64,000 nt of DNA from Bacteroidales bacterium (GCA_017545365.1 JAFWOP010000024.1:43869-107868), one strand, 5' to 3'; counted from the stretch's first letter, positions 17,767 to 26,668 are shown. Notes: generated by a model not told the origin, from the letters alone. Program-made: numbers and translations.

Positions 17767-19617
17767 CTAGCGGCGCCGAGGTTTCTTCACACGGTGGGTG
17801 AGGGGTAGTTTCTGGCAGGGGTTGATGTCCATGTAGTATTTCTCGAAGTCTTTGCGTTTGACTTCGCCGTTGATGTATTTTTCGATGATGAGACTGGCAA
17901 TAGGTGCTGCCCAGGTGCCGCCGCCGCCTTGTGCGTTCTCGACATACACGGCCACGGCAATCTTGGGGTTGTCCTTGGGTGCGAAGGCGATGAAGACGGA
18001 GTGGTCGTTGCCGTAGTTCTCGGCGGTGCCGGTCTTGCCGCATACGTCGATGCCGGGCACGTCGGCTTTGTGTGCCGTGCCGCCGGCGCCGTGGACTACG
18101 TCGTACATGCCTCGTGCGGCAATGTCGAAATACTGCCGCTCGATGCCGGTCTCATGCCGTTGGTAGAATGCGGGGTTCTTGGTGGAGTCGGGGCCGTAGT
18201 AGCGCACCAGATGGGGCGTGTAGTAGTAGCCGCGGTTGGCGACGATGCAGGCCAGGTTGGCCATCTGTAATGGCACCACCTCCACCTCGCCTTGGCCGAT
18301 GCTGTTGGAATAGATGGTGATGAACGACCAGTGTCCTTTGCCGTACCATTTGTTGTAGAAGGAGGTGTCGGGGATGTTGCCTTTTTTTACGTTGGGCAGG
18401 TCAATCTCGAGCCGCTGGCCGAAGCCGAAGCGCAGCATATAGTCGTGCCAGACGGTGAGGCCGTATTGGCTGTCCTTGGCGGCGTTTTTGTATTTGCCTT
18501 GTTGGATGACACGGCGGTAGGTGTAGTAGAAGTAGGGGTTGCATGACATCTTGATGGCCTCTTGAACGCTGCGGGCGCTGGGGTGGTTGTGGCAGCCCAG
18601 CACTTTGTCGCAGACAAAGCCGGTGGTGGGCGTTATGACCCCCAGGTGCAGGGCAATCATGGCTTGTGCCACCTTGAAGATGGAGCCGGGCGGGTATTGG
18701 GCCTGTAGGGCACGGTTGAAGAGGGGCTTGGAGATGTCGTCGTTGAGCCGCTTGAAGTTCTCACCCCGGATGCGCCCCACCAGCAGGTTGGGGTCGTAGG
18801 AGGGGGCGGAAAGAAGGGTGAGCACTTCGCCCGTGGAGGGCTCGATAGCGACGATGCAGCCTCGTTTGTTGGCCATCACCTTTTCGGCGTATTCTTGTAG
18901 CTCGGCATCGATGGTGGTGTAGAGGTTCATGCCTTCCATGGGCAGGGTGTCCAGTTGGCCGTGCATGTAGGAGCCTATCTCACGGTTGTGGACATCCACA
19001 TGCATTATCTTCTTACCTTTGATGCCGCGCAGCTCGTTTTCGTAGGAGGCTTCGAGGCCGCTCTTACCTATATAGTCGCCCCGCTTGTAGTAGGTGTCTT
19101 GCTCCAAATCTTTTTCGTTGACCTCGCCCACATAGCCCAGCACATGGGCCGCAATGGGCTTGCCGTACAAGCGCAGCGTCCTCTTGGAGACATAGAAGCC
19201 CTTGAATCTATATAGTAGGTTTTCCCACCGCCCGAAGTCCTCCTTGGATATCTGCTTCATGAAGATGGAGGCGGAGTAGGGGGAGTATTTGTAGGCTTTT
19301 TCCATGGCTTTGTCGAACTCCTCACGGCTGATGCCCACAGAGTGGCAGAAATAGTTGGTGTCTAAGTCTTTGACCATGCGGGGAATGACCATGAGGTCGT
19401 AGACAGCCTCGTTGTAGACCAGCAGCTCGCCGTTGCGGTCGTACATCAGGCCGCGGGCGGGATATTGGGTGATATTGCGGAGCGACTGATTCTTGGCCTT
19501 TTCCTTATATTCTTTGTCGAACAGCTGTAGCATAGAGAGTCGGAGCACAAAAAGCACTCCGATAGCGAGAAAGATAACTTTCACTATACCACTGCGATTG
19601 CTATATTGGTTGGCCAT
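17767..19617 (-). CDS. mrdA: Penicillin-binding protein 2 (peptidoglycan transpeptidase)
   Basis: A 616-residue class B penicillin-binding protein. It has a short N-terminal transmembrane anchor (VIFLAIGVLFVLRLSMLQLF), a pedestal/dimerisation domain and a C-terminal transpeptidase domain. Catalytic motifs are visible: SxxK in PPGSIFKVAQ (about residue 315), SxN in MSCNPYF and KTGT in VCGKTGTAEN (about residue 524). It cross-links sidewall peptidoglycan in complex with RodA. The start is preceded by a promoter box at 19639-19648. The C-terminus is strongly basic (HRVKKPRRR). Confidence 0.97.
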   Translation of the reverse strand: MANQYSNRSGIVKVIFLAIGVLFVLRLSMLQLFDKEYKEKAKNQSLRNITQYPARGLMYDRNGELLVYNEAVYDLMVIPRMVKDLDTNYFCHSVGISREEFDKAMEKAYKYSPYSASIFMKQISKEDFGRWENLLYRFKGFYVSKRTLRLYGKPIAAHVLGYVGEVNEKDLEQDTYYKRGDYIGKSGLEASYENELRGIKGKKIMHVDVHNREIGSYMHGQLDTLPMEGMNLYTTIDAELQEYAEKVMANKRGCIVAIEPSTGEVLTLLSAPSYDPNLLVGRIRGENFKRLNDDISKPLFNRALQAQYPPGSIFKVAQAMIALHLGVITPTTGFVCDKVLGCHNHPSARSVQEAIKMSCNPYFYYTYRRVIQQGKYKNAAKDSQYGLTVWHDYMLRFGFGQRLEIDLPNVKKGNIPDTSFYNKWYGKGHWSFITIYSNSIGQGEVEVVPLQMANLACIVANRGYYYTPHLVRYYGPDSTKNPAFYQRHETGIERQYFDIAARGMYDVVHGAGGTAHKADVPGIDVCGKTGTAENYGNDHSVFIAFAPKDNPKIAVAVYVENAQGGGGTWAAPIASLIIEKYINGEVKRKDFEKYYMDINPCQKLPLTHRVKKPRRR

Positions 19618-19638
19618 TTCTCCTCATTCGAATTAATC

Positions 19639-19648
19639 TGCAAAGATA
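19639..19648 (-). promoter_or_regulatory. Bacteroidota -7 promoter box (TATCTTTGCA)
   Basis: On the minus strand this reads TATCTTTGCA, 22 bases upstream of the mrdA ATG. It is the likely promoter for mrdA-rodA-clpX-nitroreductase-queD. Confidence 0.65.
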
Positions 19649-19855
19649 CAAAAAAAAATCCACATAAGGTGGGTTCTATTATTTTTGGCCTACTTACCGG
19701 GCATTATTTTTTACCCAAGGCGTTGCCGTTGGGCTTTATGTGTTTATGCCTTTTCAGGGTGATTAATAGAAGTCAGTATGTTTTTTCTAATGGGGCTACC
19801 GGGTGCAGTCGTTTCTCTTCGCACTAACCGCGAGCCTTTCTATATGCGGGAGTCT

Positions 19856-22168
19856 TTATGACGAGGGGGTTGGCTGCTGAATGGCCAGTGTGGCAGCCAG
19901 GTTCTCGCGGGGCTGTATGGTGTAGGGCATGACGGCTTGGCGTTGGGGCGGCATGGAATGGTAGTAGTTGAGTTGTTCGTTGAGGATGTGCCTGAGGTGG
20001 CGGGTGACATCCTCTGCCTGCCTTGTGCATCCAGCGGCCACGAAGGCTTGGCTTATACGATAAATGAGTTGCGGGTTTTGGATAGCAGTGAGCGGAATCT
20101 CGGAGAGGGTTTTGTTCAGTACCGTGTCGGCTTTTGTTGCGAGGTCTTTGTCGCAGAGGTTCTCGGCTAGCAGCACGACATCCTGCCAGTATTGCTCGAG
20201 GAATTTGCAGCAGCGTTCGTCGATGTACACGCCTTCGATGTTTTGCCACCCCATGAGGGTGGTCATGTGGCGGTAGGCGGCCTCCACGTTTACGCTGTCG
20301 CATGGGGTGTTGGTGAGGCGGTAGGCGTTCCCTTCGAGCTGGAGCCTGCCAGCGAAAAGATGGCTGTATTGGTTGTAGGCGTAGTGGGTGAAATAGACGG
20401 GGCGGCCAAGGGTGATGCTTTCGTCCAGTAGTGCGGCGAATTTGGCGGCACCCATCAGTCCGATGTTTTCTACACGTATATCGAGGCGCTCTTTCTCAAC
20501 GGTCTGCAGATACCAGAGAGGGAAGGTGTCGTTGTCGCCATAGCAGAAGAGCACACAACCTTGCTGGTTGCTGTCGCACGAGTTCAGTATGTTTGCCCCG
20601 CTGTCATGGGGGATAAAGCGGTGGCTGCGGTCGTGGTCGTCCCAATTCTGGCACGCCATGAGGAGGGGTACGGCAAGAAGTATGAGGTAGGTACCATAAA
20701 GTGAGATGCGGCTCCACAACTTCTTTGTTTTTAGCTCAAACTTCTTGTTTCCAGAGAGGAGCCATTCGGCACCGAAGGCGATGAAGATGCAGAAGGCGAA
20801 GAAGCTGAGGATGTAGGCGTAGTCGCGTTCGCGAGGTTCGTAGCAGGGGTGGTTGAGGTAGAAGTTGAGCACAATGCCGCCCATGAGGAAAAGGGTCAGC
20901 ACTGTCCAGAAGATGCGACGGCGTTTCATGGTGGCGAGGATGCCTAGGATGCCGAGCAGCAGCGGTAGGAGGTAGTAGACGTTGTGTCCCTTGGTGGGCA
21001 GACTCTTAGGCAGGGGCTTGGCGGTGGACACCAGCATGCGGTCGAGGGGCGGGATGCCGGTGATGAACTGCCCGTTCTGCGGTGAGCCGTAGCCTTGGCG
21101 GTCGTTGTAGCGGCCTGAGAAGTTCCACATGAGGTAGCGGAGGTACATGTAGGTGAGCTGGTAGGAGAAGTAGTACCGCATGTTGCCCACCAAGGTGTTG
21201 TCGCCACCGCTCCATGTGGCCGCATACATTGCGTCGTTTTCATGTTGGCGCCACATGCGTGGGTATAAGGGGGCTTTCTCGTACTGCTCACGGGTGAGGT
21301 AGTCCTTGAATCTTTCGGCCGTCGAGGGGTTTCCTTCGTTGATGGGGGTGCCAGCGGAGGAACGGATGGGGACGATGAGATAGGGTGACAGGCCGATGAG
21401 GAAGAATACGAAAAGGAAAGAGCCAAGTGCAAGAAGGTGGGATGCTTCTTTCTGTAGTTCTTTTAGTTTGTACTCCTTATCTTTGAAAATAAAGAGCAGC
21501 AGCAGGGCGGGGGTGGTGAGGAGGGTGAGCAGGTGGGTGCATGTGCCCAAGCCCAGAAGCAGGGCGATGAGCAGCAACCACCGTTGAGCCTGCTCGCTGT
21601 CGGGACAATGATACCAACGAAGCATGGCCCAAAGTATGGCGGAGGCAATGAGCATGGCGAGGCTGTAGACCTCGCTCTCCACAGCCGACGACCAGGCGGT
21701 GTCGCAGAAGAGGTAGCAGAGGCTGCCGATGAGGGCGGCAAAAACCTTTATGAATCGCGGTCGGTGTGTTTCGGATTGCGGGTTAGGGGCAGCTTCACTT
21801 TTGCTCTTGTCCTTTTTCACCGTCTCTTTAATGTCTTGTAACAGGCGGATGCACCAGTATAGGAACATCACGGTCAGACCGCCTGCAACAGCCGAGAGAG
21901 CGTTGCTGAGAGGGGCAACAGCCAGGGGGTTATCCCCTGCCAGAAGGGTGAAGAGGTGCGCCAGCAGCTGGTAAAAGGGGGCTCCGGGAGCGTGACCCAC
22001 TTGCAGATAATACGACACGGCAATGAATTCGCCGCAGTCCCAAAAGCTGGTGGAGGGTTCGAGGGTCAGCAGGTACACGCCTGTCGCCACTACGGCCAAA
22101 AGCCAGCCGATGGCCGTGTCGGCATGTGCTACCAGTTGACGACGGACTTGTTGAAAATGTCTTCGCAT
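19856..22168 (-). CDS. DUF2723 membrane protein (GT117 family, O-mannosyltransferase-like)
   Basis: A 770-residue polytopic membrane protein. The N-terminus is characteristic of DUF2723/TMEM260: YLLTLEPSTSFWDCGEFIAV and HAPGAPFYQLLAHLF, followed by alternating hydrophobic helices and the conserved CYEPRERDYAY loop. A large periplasmic C-terminal part contains FCYGDNDTFPLWYLQ. Family members are classed as glycosyltransferase 117 and are related to protein O-mannosyltransferases; Bacteroidota copies are thought to help build surface or protein glycans. It overlaps lptE by 40 bp, so the two are coupled. Its exact substrate is unknown. Confidence 0.87.
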   Translation of the reverse strand: MRRHFQQVRRQLVAHADTAIGWLLAVVATGVYLLTLEPSTSFWDCGEFIAVSYYLQVGHAPGAPFYQLLAHLFTLLAGDNPLAVAPLSNALSAVAGGLTVMFLYWCIRLLQDIKETVKKDKSKSEAAPNPQSETHRPRFIKVFAALIGSLCYLFCDTAWSSAVESEVYSLAMLIASAILWAMLRWYHCPDSEQAQRWLLLIALLLGLGTCTHLLTLLTTPALLLLFIFKDKEYKLKELQKEASHLLALGSFLFVFFLIGLSPYLIVPIRSSAGTPINEGNPSTAERFKDYLTREQYEKAPLYPRMWRQHENDAMYAATWSGGDNTLVGNMRYYFSYQLTYMYLRYLMWNFSGRYNDRQGYGSPQNGQFITGIPPLDRMLVSTAKPLPKSLPTKGHNVYYLLPLLLGILGILATMKRRRIFWTVLTLFLMGGIVLNFYLNHPCYEPRERDYAYILSFFAFCIFIAFGAEWLLSGNKKFELKTKKLWSRISLYGTYLILLAVPLLMACQNWDDHDRSHRFIPHDSGANILNSCDSNQQGCVLFCYGDNDTFPLWYLQTVEKERLDIRVENIGLMGAAKFAALLDESITLGRPVYFTHYAYNQYSHLFAGRLQLEGNAYRLTNTPCDSVNVEAAYRHMTTLMGWQNIEGVYIDERCCKFLEQYWQDVVLLAENLCDKDLATKADTVLNKTLSEIPLTAIQNPQLIYRISQAFVAAGCTRQAEDVTRHLRHILNEQLNYYHSMPPQRQAVMPYTIQPRENLAATLAIQQPTPSS

Positions 22169-22626
22169 AGTTCGGTGACAATCTCGCTTACCAACCCCTG
22201 CTCCACAGACGAGAAGTCGCGCTCGGCGCTGTAGTCTTTAAATCGTGAGAAACTTTGTTCGAAGTCGGTTTTGGAGTCAAAGCGGTTGGTAAAGCTGACC
22301 TTGATGGTGATGGTGAGTCGGTTGGTGGCCACGTTGTCGTCGCTGCCGATGGATGAGGCGCGGGTGCTGTAGTCGGTGATTTCGCCCGAAATCTGCAGGT
22401 CGCCGTCGCTGCTAATGACGTTGAGGCTGGTCTGCGAGGAGAACATCTGCTGCAGTTCGTCATAGAGCTTCTGGCTGAGCTGTGGATTCACCGTGGAGGC
22501 ATAGTTGGGGAACTGCTTGATGGAGATGGTCTTTGCCTCGGGTGGGATAGAGGCGCCCGTGAAGGAATAGCCCCCCGTGCAGCCTGCCAACAGCAACAGG
22601 AATGGAATGAGGAATAGCTGTCGCAT
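22129..22626 (-). CDS. lptE: LptE-family outer-membrane LPS assembly lipoprotein
   Basis: The chosen start at 22626 (MRQLFLIPFLLLLAGC) gives a compact lipoprotein signal; an in-frame ATG eight codons earlier is less likely. The mature protein opens with the family marker GGYSFTGASIPPEAKTISIK, followed by an NYASTVNPQLSQKLYDELQQ helix and the strands LQISGEITDYSTR and NRLTITIKVSFTN. LptE plugs and supports the LptD translocon that inserts lipopolysaccharide into the outer membrane. It lies between a 56-aa gene upstream and the DUF2723 gene downstream. Confidence 0.88.
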   Translation of the reverse strand: MRQLFLIPFLLLLAGCTGGYSFTGASIPPEAKTISIKQFPNYASTVNPQLSQKLYDELQQMFSSQTSLNVISSDGDLQISGEITDYSTRASSIGSDDNVATNRLTITIKVSFTNRFDSKTDFEQSFSRFKDYSAERDFSSVEQGLVSEIVTELCEDIFNKSVVNW

Positions 22627-22670
22627 ATTCAATGATTCACGAATTAGCACGTTTACACATTAACACGTTC

Positions 22671-22841
22671 TTATACGTTCTGCGAGTCGTTGTCGATATG
22701 CAGTTCGTCCTCCAGCAGCCACAGCATATAGGACGACTGCTGTTCCATATAGTTCAATATGTCGATGCGCTGGTGCAAATCATTGATTTTCGCTATCTCG
22801 GCAACTATTTCGTCAATCTTTATCTTTATATTGTTATCCAT
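22671..22841 (-). CDS. 56-aa soluble helical protein
   Basis: An ATG at 22841 opens a 56-codon frame ending at a TAA at 22671-22673. The peptide is acidic and helical (IKIDEIVAEIAKINDLHQRI, then NYMEQQSSYMLWLLEDELHI) with no signal peptide. It sits 47 bases downstream of a promoter box at 22888-22897 and 44 bases upstream of lptE, so it would be the first gene of the lptE-DUF2723 operon. No family is recognised. The regular helical pattern and its operon position support it being real. Confidence 0.62.
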   Translation of the reverse strand: MDNNIKIKIDEIVAEIAKINDLHQRIDILNYMEQQSSYMLWLLEDELHIDNDSQNV

Positions 22842-22887
22842 GTGTTTATGAGTATTATAGAGGTTCTATGCCTATGGGTTTTCCGCT

Positions 22888-22897
22888 TGCAAAGATA
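22888..22897 (-). promoter_or_regulatory. Bacteroidota -7 promoter box (TATCTTTGCA)
   Basis: It reads TATCTTTGCA on the minus strand, 47 bases before the 56-aa gene. It is divergent from the box at 22951-22960. Confidence 0.6.
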
Positions 22898-22950
22898 CGA
22901 CTTTTTCGTAAACCTCAACAAAAAAAAGCGTATATGTTAGAGAAAAGTTG

Positions 22951-22960
22951 TATCTTTGCA
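22951..22960 (+). promoter_or_regulatory. Bacteroidota -7 promoter box (TATCTTTGCA)
   Basis: A perfect TATCTTTGCA. Transcription starting near 22967 would make a leader of about 340 bases before the ATG at 23305. That leader carries the candidate attenuator. Confidence 0.65.
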
Positions 22961-23116
22961 GCGTCAAACACCCGAACCCTTTGGCGGGTAAGCGGGTGGG
23001 CGACAGGACATAACAAAAAAGACGCTGAAACGGCGTTTTATCTGCGGCTACCGAATCTAGCAAATTCAGACTTACCGCGTGATAAGACAAAGTCGGCGCC
23101 TATTGGTGTGATATAT

Positions 23117-23185
23117 ATGCATTCTCGTGTATATAGTCACAGCGTGGGCTCGGCATTGTTTATCCTCGGTAAGTGGGCATGCTAG
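23117..23185 (+). CDS. Putative 22-aa leader peptide
   Basis: An ATG at 23117 opens 22 codons (MHSRVYSH, then SVGSALFILGKWAC) and stops at TAG 23183-23185. The stop falls inside the loop of the 23158-23206 hairpin, the usual geometry of an attenuation leader. Translation is not demonstrated. The composition has no strong run of a single amino acid, so an amino-acid-starvation signal is not obvious. Confidence 0.35.
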   Translation: MHSRVYSHSVGSALFILGKWAC

Positions 23186-23237
23186 AGCCTCGGTAGCGGG
23201 ATAAACGATGAGTTTAGATACCCGCGCTTCTTTTTTT
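23158..23237 (+). promoter_or_regulatory. Candidate transcription attenuator with two mutually exclusive hairpins
   Basis: GTTTATCC at 23158-23165 is perfectly complementary to GGATAAAC at 23199-23206. The same bases form the left arm of a second hairpin: GCGGG 23196-23200 with CCCGC 23221-23225, and TAAAC 23202-23206 with GTTTA 23212-23216. That hairpin is followed by a T-tract at 23231-23237, making an intrinsic terminator. The two folds cannot coexist. They lie 68 bases before the first downstream ATG, so read-through could be regulated. Three related words (GGTAAGCGGG near 22985, GGTAAGTGGG near 23168, GGTAGCGGG near 23192) recur in the leader. Confidence 0.6.
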
Positions 23238-23304
23238 ATGCCCCCTTGACCAACAAACTTATTCTGGTGCAGGTATCCACCAGCGACAAAACTCTAACAA
23301 AACA

Positions 23305-23475
23305 ATGAAAGAGAATTTGAACCGCAAACGGGAGTACGACACTCCTATGGTAGAACTGATTGAGGCCCGCGTCGAAAAGGGCTTTGCCGGAAGTGAACCC
23401 AGCCCCATCATTGGAGAATCAACTGGCGAGGCAGTTACTGAGACAGGCTCTGGCGACAACACATTATTCACTTAA
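23305..23475 (+). CDS. Short acidic peptide preceding the surface lipoprotein
   Basis: A 56-codon frame from ATG 23305 to TAA 23473. The product (KREYDTPMVELIEARVEKGF, then AGSEPSPIIGESTGEAVTE) matches a recurring style of small Bacteroidales protein found just upstream of FISUMP or fimbrillin-like genes: a Y-x-x-P-x-(V/I)-E start, then E-x-GFA-S. It has no signal peptide. It ends 16 bases before the lipoprotein ATG, so cotranscription is likely. Function is unknown. Confidence 0.6.
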   Translation: MKENLNRKREYDTPMVELIEARVEKGFAGSEPSPIIGESTGEAVTETGSGDNTLFT

Positions 23476-23491
23476 TCAAACAGCAAGTCCT

Positions 23492-25117
23492 ATGAAAAAG
23501 ATTACACTTTTGGGAGTGGCTTTGGCCACGGTTGTCTCGGTTGCGACGGTGTCGTGCCAGAAGGACAAAATAACCATCACGGAGTTCACAGCCACGATGG
23601 AGAACTGCAACGACGAGAGCGGCAAGGTGATGCTGGACGGCAACGTGCTGCGCTGGACCGACGGTGACCAGATTGCCGTATGGGGTACCGATGGTAAGGG
23701 TATCTACACTACCACCAACACGGGGACGTATGTCACCACGTTCACCTTCACCGACGGCGAAGACCCCGGCGACCCCAACTACACCGCCGTTTATCCCGCC
23801 AATTGGGCACAACGGCAGGCAATAATATTTCTGCCCCCAGTACAGACCAGTCATGACGGTCGGTTGGAAACGTTCCCAATGATGGCAAAGTCCAGTACCA
23901 GCGAACTGGTGTTCAAGAATCTGTGCGGAGTTCTCCGGCTGCGACTCCAAGCCAGCGGCAAGAGTGTCACGGGTATTGAGTTAGTAGCCAATCAAAACAT
24001 TTGGGGCTCGTACCGCATCGACTACAACAGCGGCAATCCCACAATGAGCCATTACGACAATGGTAGCAACCAACTATTACTCTCCATCACTACACCGCAA
24101 AACATCTCTACTCAGGCAAATGATTTCTACATCGCTCTACCTCCAGCAACCTACGGCGAGGGTTTCACCATCAGAATCTATACCAGCGACGGCAGCGTAT
24201 GTACCAAGACAATCACTGCTGGACATAGCTTCACAATCGTGCGTAACGGTATCTTCACCATTACACTGAACAATGACAACTTACAATTCGAACCAAACGC
24301 GGGATTGCTGAGCGGTGAGTTCTCGGTAAGTCCGACTAAAAAGGTGCGTTTCTCCCAGGGCAATCTCATGTACACTGGGTTTGGCACTCACGCAGTCGCC
24401 ACAGGCGGTACAGCCGAAGGCACGTGGATGTTTGGTGACGGGTGGAACGGTAATTATGGCGATTCCTATTCCTCGAAGTGGATAGGTGAGTTTGCTTGGG
24501 GGACGAGTGGCTGGAACAGTGGTGCGAACTGCTATTTGCCTTATCAAGGTAGAGAATATGGAGGATCACAAGATTTCATGCCAGGAGGGGATGCCAGTAA
24601 CAATCTGACAGGGCCATACGCGAATGCCGACTGGGGTGTGTACAATGCCATTTTCAATGGCAGTAACCAACCAGGTCTGTGGCGCACATTGTCGGCAGAT
24701 GAATGGGACTACCTGCTCAACCAACGGACAGGACATTCTGTGAAATGGGGTGTTGCTGAAGTTGGAGGATATTCTACACGTTATGGCCTAGTAATACTGC
24801 CTGACAGATTTAATCTTCCCGATGGACTTGACTTTAACGAAGGAACAAGTCTCAGTGGTGGAACCTCTGATTATAGTTTGAACCAATATAGTAGTGAACA
24901 ATGGGCTCAGATGGAAGCCGTAGGTGCTGTTCTATTAGAAGTATCTTGGGGAGGAAACCGATACTTTTGGACAACAACTGCTGCTAATGTTAATAATTCG
25001 TATGTGCTCCGTGTTTCTGGTGGTTATGTAGGTGTTACCGAATGTGACAGAAGAGGAGTAGGAGTAAATAATTATGAGCCGAAGACAGCTGTCCGCTTGG
25101 TCAGAGACGTACAGTAA
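23492..25117 (+). CDS. Fimbrillin-like / FISUMP-type surface lipoprotein
   Basis: The start at 23492 gives a clean lipoprotein signal (MKKITLLGVALATVV, lipobox ATVSC) and a 541-residue product; upstream in-frame codons lack one. Residues about 25-280 resemble fimbrillin/Mfa-like N-terminal beta domains (VLRWTDGDQIAVWG and YTAVYPANWAQRQAIIFLPP). Residues about 290-541 are a C-type-lectin-like fold of the DUF1566/FISUMP type: KKVRFSQGNLMYTG, GLWRTLSADEWDYLLNQRTG, YFWTTTAANVNNSYVLRVSG, closing with AVRLVRD. The product is probably displayed on the cell surface. The last ~400 bp look AT-richer than the rest. The same fold is used by diversity-generating retroelement targets, but no reverse transcriptase is in the window. 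Confidence 0.8.
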   Translation: MKKITLLGVALATVVSVATVSCQKDKITITEFTATMENCNDESGKVMLDGNVLRWTDGDQIAVWGTDGKGIYTTTNTGTYVTTFTFTDGEDPGDPNYTAVYPANWAQRQAIIFLPPVQTSHDGRLETFPMMAKSSTSELVFKNLCGVLRLRLQASGKSVTGIELVANQNIWGSYRIDYNSGNPTMSHYDNGSNQLLLSITTPQNISTQANDFYIALPPATYGEGFTIRIYTSDGSVCTKTITAGHSFTIVRNGIFTITLNNDNLQFEPNAGLLSGEFSVSPTKKVRFSQGNLMYTGFGTHAVATGGTAEGTWMFGDGWNGNYGDSYSSKWIGEFAWGTSGWNSGANCYLPYQGREYGGSQDFMPGGDASNNLTGPYANADWGVYNAIFNGSNQPGLWRTLSADEWDYLLNQRTGHSVKWGVAEVGGYSTRYGLVILPDRFNLPDGLDFNEGTSLSGGTSDYSLNQYSSEQWAQMEAVGAVLLEVSWGGNRYFWTTTAANVNNSYVLRVSGGYVGVTECDRRGVGVNNYEPKTAVRLVRDVQ

Positions 25118-25186
25118 CTGTTAGGCAAAGTTAGATTGTCATACCCTATTACAGGCAGCCCTATCGCCTGTGATGCTAGAAAAAAA

Positions 25187-25222
25187 GAAGTCCCCGTCAC
25201 CACGGCGGGGACTTCCTTTTTT
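25187..25222. terminator. Bidirectional intrinsic terminator
   Basis: GAAGTCCCCG (25187-25196) is perfectly complementary to CGGGGACTTC (25206-25215), flanked by an A-run on the left and a T-run on the right. It separates the convergent ends of the surface lipoprotein and the DUF4143 ATPase, and can serve both. Confidence 0.88.
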
Positions 25223-26515
25223 TCAAGTGCGAAACACCTCCCCGCAGACGTACAGCGGCACGTTCTCCATCCACCCTTGGTCTACGTATGGCTTCATAGA
25301 GAAGCGCAGACCTTTGAGATTGGGGTACTTCTCAACAAAGGTGCGTAATGATTTGGACCGGACATTTTCTTCTGCCTTGACTTCAACGGGAATGATTCTG
25401 CCACCGTCTTGAACAACAAAATCCACCTCTATCTTTGAGTCGTTACTGTTAAAATAACAAATAGGCATCCCTTGAGGAACCATCTGGGTATAGACAAACA
25501 GCTCAGTAAAGGCACCTTTGTACTCGGAGAAGATATTGTCGCCAATCAAGACATTATCGGCAGACACCTGCATCTTGGCACCGAGCAGCCCTACATCAAG
25601 GGTGAAAAGTTTGTATATGTTGGCTTCCTCATAGAAGCGCAGCGGCATTACGGGAGAGGTGATTCGGTTGACTCTATAGACCAAACCTGTGTCTATCAGC
25701 CATTGCAAAGCCGCCTCAAACTGCGATGCGCGTCCGCCGGGTTTGATGTCGCTATATTGGAACTTCTTGTTTTCTTTCGCCAAGCAACGAGGGATGCCAT
25801 CCCAGATGAGTTTGATGCGTGGCGCCTCACGGTTCTCAGCATGTTTGGAGAAGTCGTCGGTATAGCCTTGTAGTATCTGTTGGTGTATCTCTCTCACTGC
25901 CACAGGTCCCGCACCGCCAATATATGCAGACACGGCACCCGGCATACCTCCTACATAGTAATACTGCCTGAGCAATTCGACAAACTGGCTGTGTAGGGCA
26001 TTTATCATGCTCCAGTCTTTACTTTGGAGTACTTCCGCCATCTGCTCCCCATGAACGGCGGTCACAAACTCCAAGAAGGTCATAGGATAGAGCTGGAGGA
26101 TGTCGACCTTGCCCACAGGAAACGAGACACCACGGTGAAGCGTCAGACCAAGTAACGGACCAGCTACAGCGACGTGATATTCGGGAGCGTCTTCGCAAAA
26201 ATATTTCAATGCCGTAAGTGCGCGAGGGTATTCTTGCGCCTCATCAATGATAATCAGTGTATCATTGGGAGTGATATCCACCTTGCACATGGCCGACAAT
26301 GCCCGCACAATGCAATTAGTGTCGAAATCAGAAAAAAGGGCATCGAGATTCTTCACACGCTCACAGCTGATGTAAGCCATTTTGACGTATTCATTCTCTC
26401 CAAACGTCTTCAGCAACCATGTTTTTCCCACTTGTCGCGCCCCATTCAGAATAAGTGGCTTGCGATGCTCTTTTCCCTTCCATTCACACAACTTATTATA
26501 TAACAATCTTTTCAT
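25223..26515 (-). CDS. AAA+ ATPase with C-terminal DUF4143
   Basis: The 430-residue protein has Walker A GARQVGKT at about 25-32, Walker B TLIIIDEAQ and a C-terminal DUF4143 region (FYEEANIYKLFTLDVGLLGA), with a nuclease-like ending KIEVDFVVQDGGRIIPVEVK. This abundant prokaryotic family is of uncertain function, often strain-variable and AT-rich. It stands alone between two promoters and shares a terminator with the gene at 23492. A decayed relative of another subgroup lies at 39236-39933. Confidence 0.9.
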   Translation of the reverse strand: MKRLLYNKLCEWKGKEHRKPLILNGARQVGKTWLLKTFGENEYVKMAYISCERVKNLDALFSDFDTNCIVRALSAMCKVDITPNDTLIIIDEAQEYPRALTALKYFCEDAPEYHVAVAGPLLGLTLHRGVSFPVGKVDILQLYPMTFLEFVTAVHGEQMAEVLQSKDWSMINALHSQFVELLRQYYYVGGMPGAVSAYIGGAGPVAVREIHQQILQGYTDDFSKHAENREAPRIKLIWDGIPRCLAKENKKFQYSDIKPGGRASQFEAALQWLIDTGLVYRVNRITSPVMPLRFYEEANIYKLFTLDVGLLGAKMQVSADNVLIGDNIFSEYKGAFTELFVYTQMVPQGMPICYFNSNDSKIEVDFVVQDGGRIIPVEVKAEENVRSKSLRTFVEKYPNLKGLRFSMKPYVDQGWMENVPLYVCGEVFRT

Positions 26516-26550
26516 ATCGAATCAATACATTTTTTCTGCCATATTCTGAC

Positions 26551-26560
26551 TGCAAAATTA
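26551..26560 (-). promoter_or_regulatory. Bacteroidota -7 promoter box (TAATTTTGCA)
   Basis: It reads TAATTTTGCA on the minus strand, 36 bases before the DUF4143 ATPase ATG. Confidence 0.5.
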
Positions 26561-26668
26561 CATTTTTTATACCATATAATGAAATAAAGCTTACATTTTT
26601 TCTACCTTTCGCACCTGCTTTTCGTGGTGCAACAAGAAGAGTTTTTTCGATATTAGGAAAAAAGTGCG

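Noticed and set aside
24950..25117. A complete diversity-generating retroelement
   Set aside because: No reverse transcriptase, accessory protein or template repeat was seen in the window; only the target-like fold is present.
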